Assembly: GCF_033436665.1 (NCBI RefSeq)
Contig: NZ_JAWQFO010000008.1
Coordinates: forward strand, 62,001-126,000
Length of the DNA: 64,000 nucleotides
Reading direction: 5' to 3'
DNA from: JAWQFO01 sp033436665
Lineage (GTDB): Bacteria > Pseudomonadota > Alphaproteobacteria > Rhodobacterales > Rhodobacteraceae
The stretch's first letter is position 1, and each line of letters starts with the position of its first letter. Of the stretch, positions 24,142 to 33,429 are shown one piece after another. Both the position numbers and the translations under genes were made by a program. Below the pieces are notes generated by a model, which saw nothing but the letters and a program-made list of their open reading frames with translations, did not search any database and was not told the origin of the DNA.

Positions 24142-25139
24142 CGCAGGTAGATGTAGGGCGCGGGACCGAGCGGCAGGAAGCCCATCTTGGTCCGGCCATC
24201 CTCGAACGTCAGCGTCACGTCGAAGTTCTCGGGATTGCCGCCGAGGTTGGCGAGCGTGCCGAGCACATTCTCGAGTTGCGGCCGGAAGTCGGAGTTCAAT
24301 GCCCCGGCCGCTTCGGCCAGCGTCAGGATCTCGCGCCAGTTCTGGGCCTGCAACTGTACCTCGCCTTCGGGCACGCCTCTGGCGTCGATGTCAAGCTCGG
24401 CCGCCGCCTTCAGGCGCAGGTCGCCCCAGGCCGCTTCGGCAAGCTGAAGGTCGATCCTGCGCGGCTGCGGACGGCTGTCCGCCAGCGCGCTGCGATCCCA
24501 GGGCCGGTCAAAGCGCACATCGGCCTCGAGCGAGAAGCGGTCGAAGGTGACCGGCCAGTCCTCGGGCACGAAGAACCGGTCGCGCGCCTGAGCGCCGGGC
24601 TGGAAGCCACCGGCATCGAGCGTGAAGGCATAGGTCTCGGGCGAGGCCTCGGCCTGCTGCATCTCGAGGGTCAGACTGTCGGCCGAGACGAGGTTGCCCT
24701 CGGGGTCGTCAACTTTCCACGGCCCGGAGGTCAGCGACATGTGTTCAAGCTGCAGGCTGTTGCGCGGGTGGGTACGCAATGCCGCCTGGCCGCGCAGGGT
24801 CAGGAATGACCGGCCGGTTGGGTTGGCGAGGATGATCGGCTCGTCCGGCAGGTCGACCAGAACGTCTCCGGGCCACCAGGCCTTGGCCTCGATGTCGAGG
24901 CTGCGCAGGTCGACCGCGACACCGGTTTCCGGGTCTGCGACCGCGGGCAGGTCGATCGTCAGGTGCAGGCGTCCCGGAAACCCCTTGCGCGTGATCCCCG
25001 CGTAATCGGCCTGCCAGCCTTCGGCGCGGCGGGCCTCGAACCAGCCCGCGACGCCGCGCTCCATGCTCGAGACGGCGAACCACCACCAGCCGCACCAGGC
25101 CAGCACCGCGACCACGCAGATCTTCAGCAACAGTCTCAT
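24138..25139 (-). CDS. DUF2125 family envelope protein
   Basis: The 333-residue protein has an N-terminal signal anchor (LLLKICVVAVLAWCGWWWFAV). A long domain of beta-strand character follows, typical of DUF2125: ITRKGFPGRLHLTID, LRSLDIEAKAWWPGDVLVDLPD, and a C-terminal GALNSDFRPQLENVL with LTFEDGRTKMGFLPLGPAP. The family is widespread in alphaproteobacteria and has no known function. It probably lies in the periplasm, anchored to the inner membrane. It is divergent from the ChaC-like gene. Confidence 0.88.
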   Translation of the reverse strand: MRLLLKICVVAVLAWCGWWWFAVSSMERGVAGWFEARRAEGWQADYAGITRKGFPGRLHLTIDLPAVADPETGVAVDLRSLDIEAKAWWPGDVLVDLPDEPIILANPTGRSFLTLRGQAALRTHPRNSLQLEHMSLTSGPWKVDDPEGNLVSADSLTLEMQQAEASPETYAFTLDAGGFQPGAQARDRFFVPEDWPVTFDRFSLEADVRFDRPWDRSALADSRPQPRRIDLQLAEAAWGDLRLKAAAELDIDARGVPEGEVQLQAQNWREILTLAEAAGALNSDFRPQLENVLGTLANLGGNPENFDVTLTFEDGRTKMGFLPLGPAPYIYLR

Positions 25140-25204
25140 GCTCCGGCCCTTTCACTCACCCGCGTTTTGAGGTTTACGGGGTTGCGTCAAAGAGGACCAG
25201 AGCG

Positions 25205-25735
25205 ATGACGATGTGGGTATTCGGCTACGGCAGCCTGCTGTGGAACCCCGGCTTTCCGGTCGCGGAATCGGTGATCGCGACCTTGCCGGGCTATGCCCGA
25301 TCTTTCTGCATGCGCTCGATCCATCATCGCGGCACCGAGGAGAAACCCGGCCTGGTGCTGGCCCTCGACGCCGATCCACAGCACGTCTGTGAAGGCGTGG
25401 CGCTGGCCGTCGCCGACGGTCACGAGGACACAACGCTGGCCTACCTGCGCGAGCGCGAGCTGATCTCGTCGGCCTACGTCGAACGCGAACTCGCCATCGA
25501 TCTACGCGACGGGCGCCGGGTCACCGCGCTGGTCTACGTCATCAACGCCGACCACGTGCAATACTGCGGCGGCCTGCCGCTGGAAGAACAGGCGCATATC
25601 ATCGCCCGCGCCCGCGGCGGCATGGGTCCCAATAACGAATACCTTTTCAACACTGCCGCTCACTTGAGCGAAATCGGCCTGCACGATCCGGATCTGGAAT
25701 GGCTGACCCGGCGCGTGCGCGATCTCGGCGCATAA
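25205..25735 (+). CDS. ChaC-like gamma-glutamylcyclotransferase
   Basis: This 176-residue protein begins WVFGYGSLLWNPGF, the substrate-binding loop (YGSL) of the gamma-glutamylcyclotransferase fold. The catalytic Glu probably lies in LRERELISSAYVE. It has the ChaC pattern RSFCMRSIHHRGTEEKPG and ARARGGMGPNNEYL. ChaC enzymes cleave glutathione to 5-oxoproline and Cys-Gly in the cytosol. The exact substrate is inferred from the family. The ATG is preceded by AGAGGACCAG. Confidence 0.93.
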   Translation: MTMWVFGYGSLLWNPGFPVAESVIATLPGYARSFCMRSIHHRGTEEKPGLVLALDADPQHVCEGVALAVADGHEDTTLAYLRERELISSAYVERELAIDLRDGRRVTALVYVINADHVQYCGGLPLEEQAHIIARARGGMGPNNEYLFNTAAHLSEIGLHDPDLEWLTRRVRDLGA

Positions 25736-25809
25736 ACTCTTGGCGTCAATCGGGATTTTCGGTGTAGGTAGTGGTCAGAGCAGATAAAGAGGGGTCAGGA
25801 GCACCGCGC

Positions 25810-27036
25810 ATGGCGCCGTCCGACCAGGAAAGCAGACCGGTCTTTTCGCAACCTGTCCGGCAGATCGTTCTCATGTTGCTGGTGCTGGGCCTCTCCGGTG
25901 CCGGGGCGTTTCTTGCGCTGCCGCGGGTCCTGCCGGTCTTCGAGGCCAATCCTTACCTCAACGGTTTCATCCTTTTTGTCTTCGTGATCGGTGTGCTGGC
26001 CTGTTTCTACCAGGTGTTCCAACTCATCGGATCGGTGCGCTGGATCGAGCGCTTCGCCGCAAGCACGCTGGACACCCGGGCCAGACCCCCGCAACTGCTG
26101 GCGCCACTGGCGTCGCTTTTGCGGTCGCGCGGGGCGCGGATGCAGATCGGGTCGACCTCGGCACGCTCGATCCTCGACTCGGTCGCCACGCGCATCGACG
26201 AGGCGCGCGAGATCACGCGCTACATCGTCAACATGCTGATCTTTCTCGGCCTTCTGGGCACGTTTTACGGACTGGCTACCACAGTTCCCGCTGTCGTCGA
26301 CACGATCCGCAACCTCGCACCCGAGGAAGGGCAGGGCGGGGTGGCGGTTTTCAACCGTCTGATGAGCGGCCTGGAAAGCCAGCTCGGCGGTATGGGCGTG
26401 GCCTTCGCGTCCTCGCTGCTGGGCCTCGCAGGATCGCTGATCGTGGGCCTGCTCGAACTCTTCGCCGGGCACGGGCAGAACCGGTTCTACCGCGAACTCG
26501 AGGAATGGCTGAGCTCGATCACGCGGCTGGGTTTCCATTCCGGCGAGGAGGGCGGCGACCAGAGCGGTCTGACCGTCGTCATCGATCACATGGCCGACCA
26601 GATGGAGGCGCTGCAGCGACTCTTCGCGCGCTCGGAGGTCGACCGCAGCGCCAGCGACCAGCGCATGGAAGACCTGGCCGAGGCGATCCGGTCGGCGGTG
26701 ACGGACGGCCCCGGCGATGACGCCGCAACCCAGGTTCTGACCCGGATCGCGGAAGGGCAGGAGCGTCTCGCCGACAGCCAGGAAAGGCTTGCGCAGGGTC
26801 AGGAACGGGTGATCGCGGCGCTCGAGGACCGTGAGCGAGGCGAAGGCATTGACGCCGAAAGTCGCATGCGCCTGCGCTCCATCGACGTGCAGATGCTGCG
26901 CATTCTCGAGGAGATCTCCGCCGGTCGGCAGGAAAGCATGAGCGAACTGCGGGCCGATCTTGCGGCCCTCACCGACGCGCTGAGCCAGCCGCGACGGTTC
27001 CGCACCATCGTCAAGCACGACGACCGGGAGCGGTGA
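25810..27036 (+). CDS. MotA/TolQ/ExbB-like motor protein with long cytoplasmic coiled-coil tail
   Basis: The ATG at 25810 follows TCAGGAGC and gives 408 residues; an upstream GTG is weaker. Transmembrane segments lie near residues 18-38, 50-70, 143-163 and 197-217. The third carries the proton-channel motif GLLGTFYGLATTVP and the fourth VAFASSLLGLAGSLIVG, as in MotA/ExbB/TolQ proteins. The last 150 residues form a coiled coil with near-repeats QERLADSQERLAQGQERV. It ends 3 bp before the MotB/OmpA-like gene, so the pair should make one proton- or sodium-driven stator complex. It is not a flagellar gene: no flagellar genes are nearby and there are no typical MotA signatures outside the channel. 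Confidence 0.8.
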   Translation: MAPSDQESRPVFSQPVRQIVLMLLVLGLSGAGAFLALPRVLPVFEANPYLNGFILFVFVIGVLACFYQVFQLIGSVRWIERFAASTLDTRARPPQLLAPLASLLRSRGARMQIGSTSARSILDSVATRIDEAREITRYIVNMLIFLGLLGTFYGLATTVPAVVDTIRNLAPEEGQGGVAVFNRLMSGLESQLGGMGVAFASSLLGLAGSLIVGLLELFAGHGQNRFYRELEEWLSSITRLGFHSGEEGGDQSGLTVVIDHMADQMEALQRLFARSEVDRSASDQRMEDLAEAIRSAVTDGPGDDAATQVLTRIAEGQERLADSQERLAQGQERVIAALEDRERGEGIDAESRMRLRSIDVQMLRILEEISAGRQESMSELRADLAALTDALSQPRRFRTIVKHDDRER

Positions 27037-27039
27037 GCC

Positions 27040-29019
27040 ATGGCCTTGTCGCGCCGCACCGGAGCACGGTTCCAGGCCTCGATCTGGCCCGGCTTCGTGG
27101 ATGCGATGACCGGGCTTCTGCTGGTGCTGATGTTCGTGTTGACGATCTTCATGATCGTGCAGTTTGTGCTGACTGAACGCATCACCGGGCAGGAGGACGA
27201 GCTTGACCAGCTGGCCGGAGAGGTCGCGGCACTGGCACAGGCGCTGGGCGTCGAACAGCGCCAGAACCGCACGCTCGAAGGACGCGTCGGCGAACTCGAC
27301 GCCTCGCTCGACGATGCGCAGTCGCGCATCGCGGCGCTGACCGCGCAGACCGACCGGCTGGGTGCCGAACGCGACGCGCTGAGCGCCGAGCGCGATGCGC
27401 TGAGCGCCGAGCGCGACCGGCAGGCGGCCGATCTCGATGCCGCGCAAAGCCGGATCACCTCGTTCGAGGCCCAAGTCGCGGCGCTGTTGTCGCAACGCGA
27501 CGATGCGCTGGAGAACGTCGCGGCGCTCGAGCAGCGCCGGGACGCGCTGGAAGGCGAGCGCGACGAACTGGCGGCGGCGCGCGACACGCTGATGAGCGAG
27601 CAGGAGGCGCTGAACCTCGCGCTTGCGGCCGCGCGCGGCGAGATCGACGCGCAGGCCGAGGCGGCGCGGCTTGCCGCCGCCCGGCGCGAGGCGCTCGAGG
27701 CGCTGGCCGCTGATCTGCGCGCACGGAATGCCGAGACCGAAGCGCAGGTCGCGACGCTGACCGAGGACCTCGAGGAAACCCGGACGGCGCTCAGCGACGA
27801 GGAGGCCGCCCGGCTAGCCGAAGCCGCGGCCGCCGAGGCCCTGCGCAACCGGCTGGAGGACGCCGATGCCGAACTGACAGCGATGACACTGGCGCTGGAG
27901 GAACAGCGCCGCGAGGCCGAGAACACGCTGACGCTCTTGGCCGCGGCCCGTGCCGCGGAGGAGAATCTCGACACCCAGCTTGCTGCCGCGCTGCTGCGGA
28001 TCGCGGGGCTGCAGGAAGATGTCGCCGTGGGCGAGGAGGCGCAGACCGAGCTCTCGCGCCTCACCGAGGAAAACCTCGATCTCGAGACCCGGCTGCAGGC
28101 GGCGCTCGACCAGCTCGACACCGCGCAGGCCGAGGCGGCGCAAGACGAAGAGGCGTTGCGCGCGCAACTGGCCCAGGCACTGGCCGCGAAACTGGCCGCC
28201 GAAACGCTGGCTGAGGATACCTCCACCGAGGCCGAACGACAGGCTGCCCTGTTGGCGCAGGCCCGGACGGCGCTGGAGGACGAAGAGGCCGCCTCGGCCG
28301 AGGCGCAGCGGCAGACCGAGTTGCTCAATCAGCAGGTCGCGGCCCTACGCACCCAGCTTGGCGGTCTTCAGGCGCTGCTCGACGATGCCGTGGCGCGCGA
28401 CGCGGCCAGGGAAGTGCAGCTGCAATCGCTCGGTACGCAGCTCAACACCGCGCTGGCGCGGGTCGCTGCCGAGGAACGCCGCCGGGCCGAACTTGAGGCT
28501 GCCGAGGTCGAACGCCTGCGCGCCGAGGCCGAACGCTTGGCGGAAGAAAGCCAGGACCTCGCGCAGTACCGTTCGGAATTCTTCGGTCGCCTGCGCCAGC
28601 TGATCGGAAATCAGGAAGGCGTACGCATCGAGGGTGACCGGTTCGTGTTCTCCTCCGAGGTCCTTTTCGATCCCGGGCAGGCGCTGCTGTCCGTCGAAGG
28701 CCGGCAGGAGGTCGCCAAGGTGGCGACGATCCTGCGCGGCATCATGGACGAGATCCCGCCCGAGATCGACTGGATCATCCGCGTGGACGGGCACACCGAC
28801 GACGTGCCGCTGTCGGGGCGCGGCGAGTTCGCCGACAACTGGGAACTCAGCCAGGCGCGGGCGCTTTCGGTGGTCAAGTACATGTCCGAAGCGCTCGGTC
28901 TCCCGCCAAGCCGACTGGCGGCCAACGGTTTCGGCCAGTACCAGCCCGTCGATCCGGCCGACACCGAAGCCGCCCGCGCCCAGAATCGCCGGATCGAGCT
29001 GAAGCTGACCGAGCGCTGA
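27040..29019 (+). CDS. MotB/OmpA-like peptidoglycan-binding protein with very long coiled coil
   Basis: The 659-residue partner has one N-terminal transmembrane segment. In PGFVDAMTGLLLVLMFVL the Asp (about residue 22) sits where MotB, ExbD and ZorB carry their proton-binding Asp. Residues 50-520 are an almost continuous Ala/Glu/Arg coiled coil with short tandem repeats (AERDALSAERDAL). The C-terminal OmpA domain (about 530-659) contains RVDGHTDDVPLSG, NWELSQARALSVV and the ending ARAQNRRIELKL, which bind peptidoglycan. The coiled coil is far longer than in MotB, so the anchor could reach across the periplasm. The function is unknown. Confidence 0.82.
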   Translation: MALSRRTGARFQASIWPGFVDAMTGLLLVLMFVLTIFMIVQFVLTERITGQEDELDQLAGEVAALAQALGVEQRQNRTLEGRVGELDASLDDAQSRIAALTAQTDRLGAERDALSAERDALSAERDRQAADLDAAQSRITSFEAQVAALLSQRDDALENVAALEQRRDALEGERDELAAARDTLMSEQEALNLALAAARGEIDAQAEAARLAAARREALEALAADLRARNAETEAQVATLTEDLEETRTALSDEEAARLAEAAAAEALRNRLEDADAELTAMTLALEEQRREAENTLTLLAAARAAEENLDTQLAAALLRIAGLQEDVAVGEEAQTELSRLTEENLDLETRLQAALDQLDTAQAEAAQDEEALRAQLAQALAAKLAAETLAEDTSTEAERQAALLAQARTALEDEEAASAEAQRQTELLNQQVAALRTQLGGLQALLDDAVARDAAREVQLQSLGTQLNTALARVAAEERRRAELEAAEVERLRAEAERLAEESQDLAQYRSEFFGRLRQLIGNQEGVRIEGDRFVFSSEVLFDPGQALLSVEGRQEVAKVATILRGIMDEIPPEIDWIIRVDGHTDDVPLSGRGEFADNWELSQARALSVVKYMSEALGLPPSRLAANGFGQYQPVDPADTEAARAQNRRIELKLTER

Positions 29020-29363
29020 GGTGTGGCGCTGCTCAGCCGCAGGCGGCGGTGGGATGACATGGTGGCTGCATTATCCGTGCCTGCCGAAACCGAGGACGAC
29101 CGCGCCCGAGGTTGCGGATCCACGGGAGACAGACCGAGTGCTGTATCGGGGCGTGCTCTTGGGTACACGCGATCAAACCGACCTGACAACGTCCGAAAAG
29201 TGCTGCTGGTTACGCCGTCACGCGATATCTCTGTTCGGCTACTTCGGTTCCCGGGAACGCCTGCAAACGAGCGCCGGTGAGGAGCGCGTCCCTGCCGGCG
29301 CGACGCCTTGGGCCACGCCTTCGAGCGGTCGCCTTTTTTCTCAGTCCCGGCCGAATGCGTGAT

Positions 29364-29413
29364 CCCTGCTACCCTTTCCTAGTCCACTGGTAGGATTGTT
29401 CGGCTGAGCAGGG
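29364..29413. repeat. Stem-loop of about 50 nt in the gene-free region
   Basis: CCCTGCT (29364-29370) pairs with AGCAGGG (29407-29413). An inner hairpin is closed by CCTA (about 29378-29381) and TAGG (29391-29394). It may be part of a small RNA; no promoter or terminator is obvious around it. Confidence 0.3.
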
Positions 29414-30050
29414 GTTTACTTTGGCGACAACGCGCTCGGATCGTCGCGCCAAAGACCCAAGCGCGGCAGTACGGGTGCCTCTGCCCGGACACGCCGAGGT
29501 GCAACGACCTCGCCATCCCTGGACTTGCGACCGTGCCTCAGCCCGTCTTCTTGCGTCATCCCGCCGAACCCCTTGCTTGCGCGGAGACCTGCGTGCCCTG
29601 GCCACGAACGAAACTTCGGCACATACTTGAATCGACCTGTGCGGAATGGAAATCAGATTCCGAAGTTTAGCCGGCCAGATCCAGCATCTTCATTTTCTAA
29701 ACTTCGATACCTGGGGGATCACACGACGGAAAACAGAGGCCAACAACTCTACCCCGCCTCGGCTGGCAAGCCTGCAAGGTCATTCGACAGGTGACTTCTG
29801 GCGATGTGTCAAATACGACGCCGATCCGGTCCGTGCTCTTCCGAAGCTCGACCGGGAGGTCACTAGGCAGGTTCGTCAGCGCGGGCAGCGATTATGGACG
29901 GTCCGGAGCCTGAGATACGTTCGACGCACGGGACATCCACGCGGCACGGCCGGTCAACTTTCGAATGGGGCTTGGCGAGCAAGATTTCCGATCGCTTGGC
30001 CGACTTTTTTGCAACGACACCTTTTTCACACTGACATGATCCGAAAACGT

Positions 30051-30078
30051 GAAAGGCGCCCGATTTCAGGCACCTTTC
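30051..30078 (-). terminator. Intrinsic terminator of clpA
   Basis: On the minus strand GAAAGGTGCC and GGCGCCTTTC (30078-30069 and 30060-30051) form a 10-bp stem with one mismatch and an 8-nt loop. ACGTTTTC follows. It lies 19 bp past the clpA stop. Confidence 0.8.
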
Positions 30079-30097
30079 AAATGAGTTTTCAGCTTGT

Positions 30098-32419
30098 CTA
30101 TTCCGCGGTCAACAGCGGTGGCTTGTTGCCGGAGATGCGCGGCTTGTCCGGGCCGTCGATCCGCAGGTCGATCTGGCCGTCCTTGACGCCGACGCGGACC
30201 ACGCCGCCTTTCATCAGCTTGCCGAAGAGCAGCTCTTCTGCCAGCGGCTTCTTGATGTTCTCCTGGATGACGCGGCCAAGCGGACGCGCGCCCATCTTGG
30301 AGTCGTAGCCCTTGTCGGCGAGCCACTCGGCGGCAGGCTTGGTCAGCTCGATGGTCACGTTGCGGTCCATCAGCTGCGCCTCGAGCTGCAGCACGAATTT
30401 CTCGACCACCCGCAGGATCACCGACTTCGGCAGCGGCGCGAAGCTGATCACCGCGTCGAGACGGTTGCGGAATTCCGGCGTGAACGTGCGCTCGATCGCC
30501 GCTGTATCCTCGCCCTCGCGCCGCTCGCGGCCAAAGCCGATGGCCTCCTTGGCCTGCTCGGCAGCCCCCGCGTTCGAGGTCATGATGAGAACGACGTTGC
30601 GGAAATCGACCGTCCGGCCGTTGTGGTCGGTCAGCTTGCCGTGATCCATCACCTGCAACAGGATGTTGTAGACATCCGGATGAGCCTTCTCGATCTCGTC
30701 GAGCAGCAGCACGCAATGCGGGTGCTGGTCGATCCCGTCGGTGAGCATGCCCCCCTGATCGAAGCCGACATAGCCCGGGGGCGCACCGATCAGACGCGAA
30801 ACCGCGTGTTTCTCCATGTATTCGGACATGTCGAAGCGCAGCAGCTCGACACCGAGCGTATCGGCCAGCTGCTTGGCGACCTCGGTCTTGCCGACACCGG
30901 TGGGGCCGGCGAAGAGGTAGTTGCCGATCGGCTTTTCAGGCTCGCGCAGGCCGGCCCGGGCCAGCTTGATCGCGGAGGACAGCGCCTCGATCGCCTTGTC
31001 CTGCCCGAAGACCACCCGCTTGAGCGAGCCTTCGAGATCCTTGAGCACCTCGGCGTCGTCCTTCGAAACGTTCTTGGGCGGGATTCGCGCGATCTTGGCG
31101 ACCACCGCTTCGATTTCCTTCGTACCGATGGTCTTGCGGCGCTTGTTCGCCGTCACGAGATGCTGCGCCGCGCCGGCCTCGTCGATCACGTCGATGGCGC
31201 TGTCGGGCAGCTTGCGGTCGTTGATGTAGCGATGCGCAAGTTCCACCGAGGTCTTGATCGCATCGGCGGTGTATTTCACCGCGTGATGCTCCTCGAAATA
31301 GGGCTTGAGGCCGCGCAGGATCTTCACCGTGTCCTCGACGGAAGGCTCGTTCACGTCGATCTTCTGGAAACGGCGGCTGAGCGCGCGGTCCTTCTCGAAG
31401 TGCTGGCGGAACTCCTTGTAGGTGGTCGACCCCATCGTGCGCAGCTTGCCGCCCGCAAGCGCGGGTTTCAGCAGGTTCGACGCGTCCATCGCGCCCCCGG
31501 AGGTGGCACCGGCACCGATCACCGTGTGGATTTCGTCGATGAAGAGCACCGCGTCCTTGTGCTGCTCGAGCTCGCTGACCACGGCCTTGAGGCGTTCCTC
31601 GAAATCGCCGCGATACCGCGTCCCGGCCAAAAGCGCCCCCATGTCGAGCGAGTATATCGTGGTGCCCGCGAGAACCTCGGGCGTCTCGCCCGCGACGATC
31701 TTGCGTGCAAGACCCTCGGCGATGGCGGTCTTGCCGACGCCCGGGTCACCGACCAGAAGCGGGTTGTTCTTGCGCCGGCGGCAGAGGACCTGAATGCACC
31801 GCTCGACCTCGGGCTCGCGCCCGATAAGCGGATCGACATTGCCTTCGCGCGACTTGGCGTTGAGGTCCACGCAGTATTTCTCGAGCGCGGTTTCCTTCTT
31901 TTCACCGTCGGTGACGCCCTTTGCCTCTTCCTCGTGCTCCGGCGCACCGGAAACCGGGCGCGGCTCGCCGTAGGCGGGATCCTTGGCGACGCCGTGAGCG
32001 ATAAAGTTGACCGCGTCATAGCGCGTCATCTCCTGCTCCTGCAGGAAGTAGGCGGCATTGCTTTCACGCTCGGCGAAAATGGCGACGAGCACATTGGCCC
32101 CGGTGACCTCGGTCCTGCCGGAGGACTGCACGTGGATCGCGGCGCGCTGGATCACGCGCTGGAAGGCGGCTGTCGGAACGGCTTCCGAGCCGTCGATGTC
32201 GGTCACGAGATTGCTCAGATCCTCGTCGACGAATTCGACGAGCGTGGCGCGCAGATCGTCGAGGTCGACGCTGCAGGCCTTCATTACGCGCGTCGCATCG
32301 GGTTCGTCGATCAGGGCCAGAAGCAAGTGTTCGAGGGTTGCGAATTCGTGGCGTCGCGCATTGGCCAAAGCCAGCGCGGAATGGATTGCCTGCTCAAGAG
32401 TCGTCGAGAATGAAGGCAC
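30098..32419 (-). CDS. clpA: ATP-dependent Clp protease ATP-binding subunit ClpA
   Basis: ClpA unfolds substrates and feeds them to ClpP. The 773-residue protein has the Clp N-domain (residues 1-145), AAA+ domain 1 with Walker A GDPGVGKTAIAEG and VLFIDEIH, and AAA+ domain 2 with GPTGVGKTEVAKQ and LLLDEIEKAH. The ClpP loop (IGF-type) is present as AIGFGRERR. The GTG at 32419 is preceded by AAGGAG. clpS, which often precedes clpA and encodes its N-end-rule adaptor, is not in the 180 bp upstream. Confidence 0.97.
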   Translation of the reverse strand: MPSFSTTLEQAIHSALALANARRHEFATLEHLLLALIDEPDATRVMKACSVDLDDLRATLVEFVDEDLSNLVTDIDGSEAVPTAAFQRVIQRAAIHVQSSGRTEVTGANVLVAIFAERESNAAYFLQEQEMTRYDAVNFIAHGVAKDPAYGEPRPVSGAPEHEEEAKGVTDGEKKETALEKYCVDLNAKSREGNVDPLIGREPEVERCIQVLCRRRKNNPLLVGDPGVGKTAIAEGLARKIVAGETPEVLAGTTIYSLDMGALLAGTRYRGDFEERLKAVVSELEQHKDAVLFIDEIHTVIGAGATSGGAMDASNLLKPALAGGKLRTMGSTTYKEFRQHFEKDRALSRRFQKIDVNEPSVEDTVKILRGLKPYFEEHHAVKYTADAIKTSVELAHRYINDRKLPDSAIDVIDEAGAAQHLVTANKRRKTIGTKEIEAVVAKIARIPPKNVSKDDAEVLKDLEGSLKRVVFGQDKAIEALSSAIKLARAGLREPEKPIGNYLFAGPTGVGKTEVAKQLADTLGVELLRFDMSEYMEKHAVSRLIGAPPGYVGFDQGGMLTDGIDQHPHCVLLLDEIEKAHPDVYNILLQVMDHGKLTDHNGRTVDFRNVVLIMTSNAGAAEQAKEAIGFGRERREGEDTAAIERTFTPEFRNRLDAVISFAPLPKSVILRVVEKFVLQLEAQLMDRNVTIELTKPAAEWLADKGYDSKMGARPLGRVIQENIKKPLAEELLFGKLMKGGVVRVGVKDGQIDLRIDGPDKPRISGNKPPLLTAE

Positions 32420-32598
32420 GATTATGTGCTCCTTCTGGTCGGGGGTCGGTGAGGAGACCCGATGCGTGTCAGACCCTCATCCAACCATGGCCTCATAGTA
32501 TTAGAGTTTGGTTGATCACCGGCGCGCTTCAAGTTTTTTCTTTGTTTACACGTTCACAATTTCCATTGACGTGTTTTTAGCGTCCGCGAATTGGGCTT

Positions 32599-33372
32599 TC
32601 AGAACGCGTCCTTGCGGGCGCGGATTTCCGCGAACACTTCCGCGTCGGTGGCGTCTTGCATGTCGAGACGCGCGCGGATGTCCGGGTTGCTGGCACGCAG
32701 GAACGGGTTGGTGGCCAGTTCCAGCGAGAGGGTTGAGGGAACGGTGGGCCGGTCGTGCGCTCTGTCACGGTCGACCTTGTTGATACGGGATATAAGGTCG
32801 GGATTTTCGGGTTCAATGGTCTGCGCGAACTTGCCGTTGGACTGGGTGTATTCGTGGCCGGAATAGACCATCGTGTCCGGTGGCAGGCCAGCCAGTTTCG
32901 ACAGCGACGTCCACATCTGCTCGGCGGAGCCTTCGAACAGCCTGCCGCAGCCAAGCGCCATCAGGCTGTCGGCGGTAAACACGGCCTCGGCCCGGGGCAT
33001 GTGAAAGGCGATGTGGCCCACCGTGTGGCCCGACACGTCCATCACCTCGACGGGCTGGCCGGCGAATTCGAAGCTGTCGCCGTCGCCGACCTCGCGGTCG
33101 AGATCCGGCAGCCGCTTGGCGTCGGCCGCGGCGCCCGTGACCTTGGCGGGGTGGCTTGACAGGATCTCGGAGAGGCCCTGAACGTGGTCCGAGTGATGAT
33201 GCGTGATCCAGACCTCGCTCAGCGTCCAGCCGCGTTCGCCGAGCACCTTCGCGATCGGGGCGGCTTCGGGCACGTCGACGAGGGCGGTTTCGCCGCTGTC
33301 CGGGTCATGGACGAGAAAGGCGTAGTTGTCCGAGAGGCAGGGCACGGTCACGATTTCGACGGGCATGGTCAT
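32599..33372 (-). CDS. gloB: Hydroxyacylglutathione hydrolase (glyoxalase II)
   Basis: GloB hydrolyses S-lactoylglutathione to lactate and glutathione, the last step of methylglyoxal detoxification. The 257-residue metallo-beta-lactamase-fold enzyme has THHHSDH at residues 57-63, SGHTVGHIAFH and YSGHEYTQSNGKFA with the remaining metal ligands. The ATG at 33372 follows AGCAGGAGGAAA. The frame is open much further upstream but that part overlaps the divergent methyltransferase gene and is noise. Confidence 0.96.
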   Translation of the reverse strand: MTMPVEIVTVPCLSDNYAFLVHDPDSGETALVDVPEAAPIAKVLGERGWTLSEVWITHHHSDHVQGLSEILSSHPAKVTGAAADAKRLPDLDREVGDGDSFEFAGQPVEVMDVSGHTVGHIAFHMPRAEAVFTADSLMALGCGRLFEGSAEQMWTSLSKLAGLPPDTMVYSGHEYTQSNGKFAQTIEPENPDLISRINKVDRDRAHDRPTVPSTLSLELATNPFLRASNPDIRARLDMQDATDAEVFAEIRARKDAF

Positions 33373-33429
33373 TTTCCTCCTGCTTTGCGAGACTGCGCCC
33401 CAGAGTGAACGAAGGCCGGGGCGGCTGCA

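Larger units (their letters stand above)
29020..30097. other. About 1.1 kb with no convincing gene
   Basis: Several short frames exist on both strands but none has a ribosome site, codon bias like the neighbours or a recognisable family. The part 29640-30050 is clearly lower in GC than its surroundings and has homopolymer runs (TTTTTT near 30004). A stem-loop at 29364-29413 and the clpA terminator at 30051-30078 are the only structured elements I can support. The stretch may hold a decayed insertion, a small RNA or regulatory DNA. Confidence 0.6.

Noticed and set aside
26799..28328. 509-residue Ser/Ala-rich minus-strand frame
   Set aside because: It is the exact complement of the Ala/Glu/Arg coiled coil of the MotB/OmpA-like gene, so the composition is a by-product.
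25810..29019. Complete Zorya defence system
   Set aside because: Only the ZorA/ZorB-like pair is present; no zorC, zorD or zorE genes follow, and gene B has a far longer coiled coil than ZorB.
29021..29362. 113-residue frame after the motor pair
   Set aside because: No ribosome site, odd composition (many Trp/Cys) and overlapping alternatives in other frames; not supported as a gene.
29416..29622. Short minus frames of the type GHAGLRASKGFGG
   Set aside because: Resembles translated intergenic repeat rather than protein; several frames overlap equally well.
30623..32413. 596-residue plus-strand frame over clpA
   Set aside because: Antisense to clpA, whose sequence and terminator are convincing.
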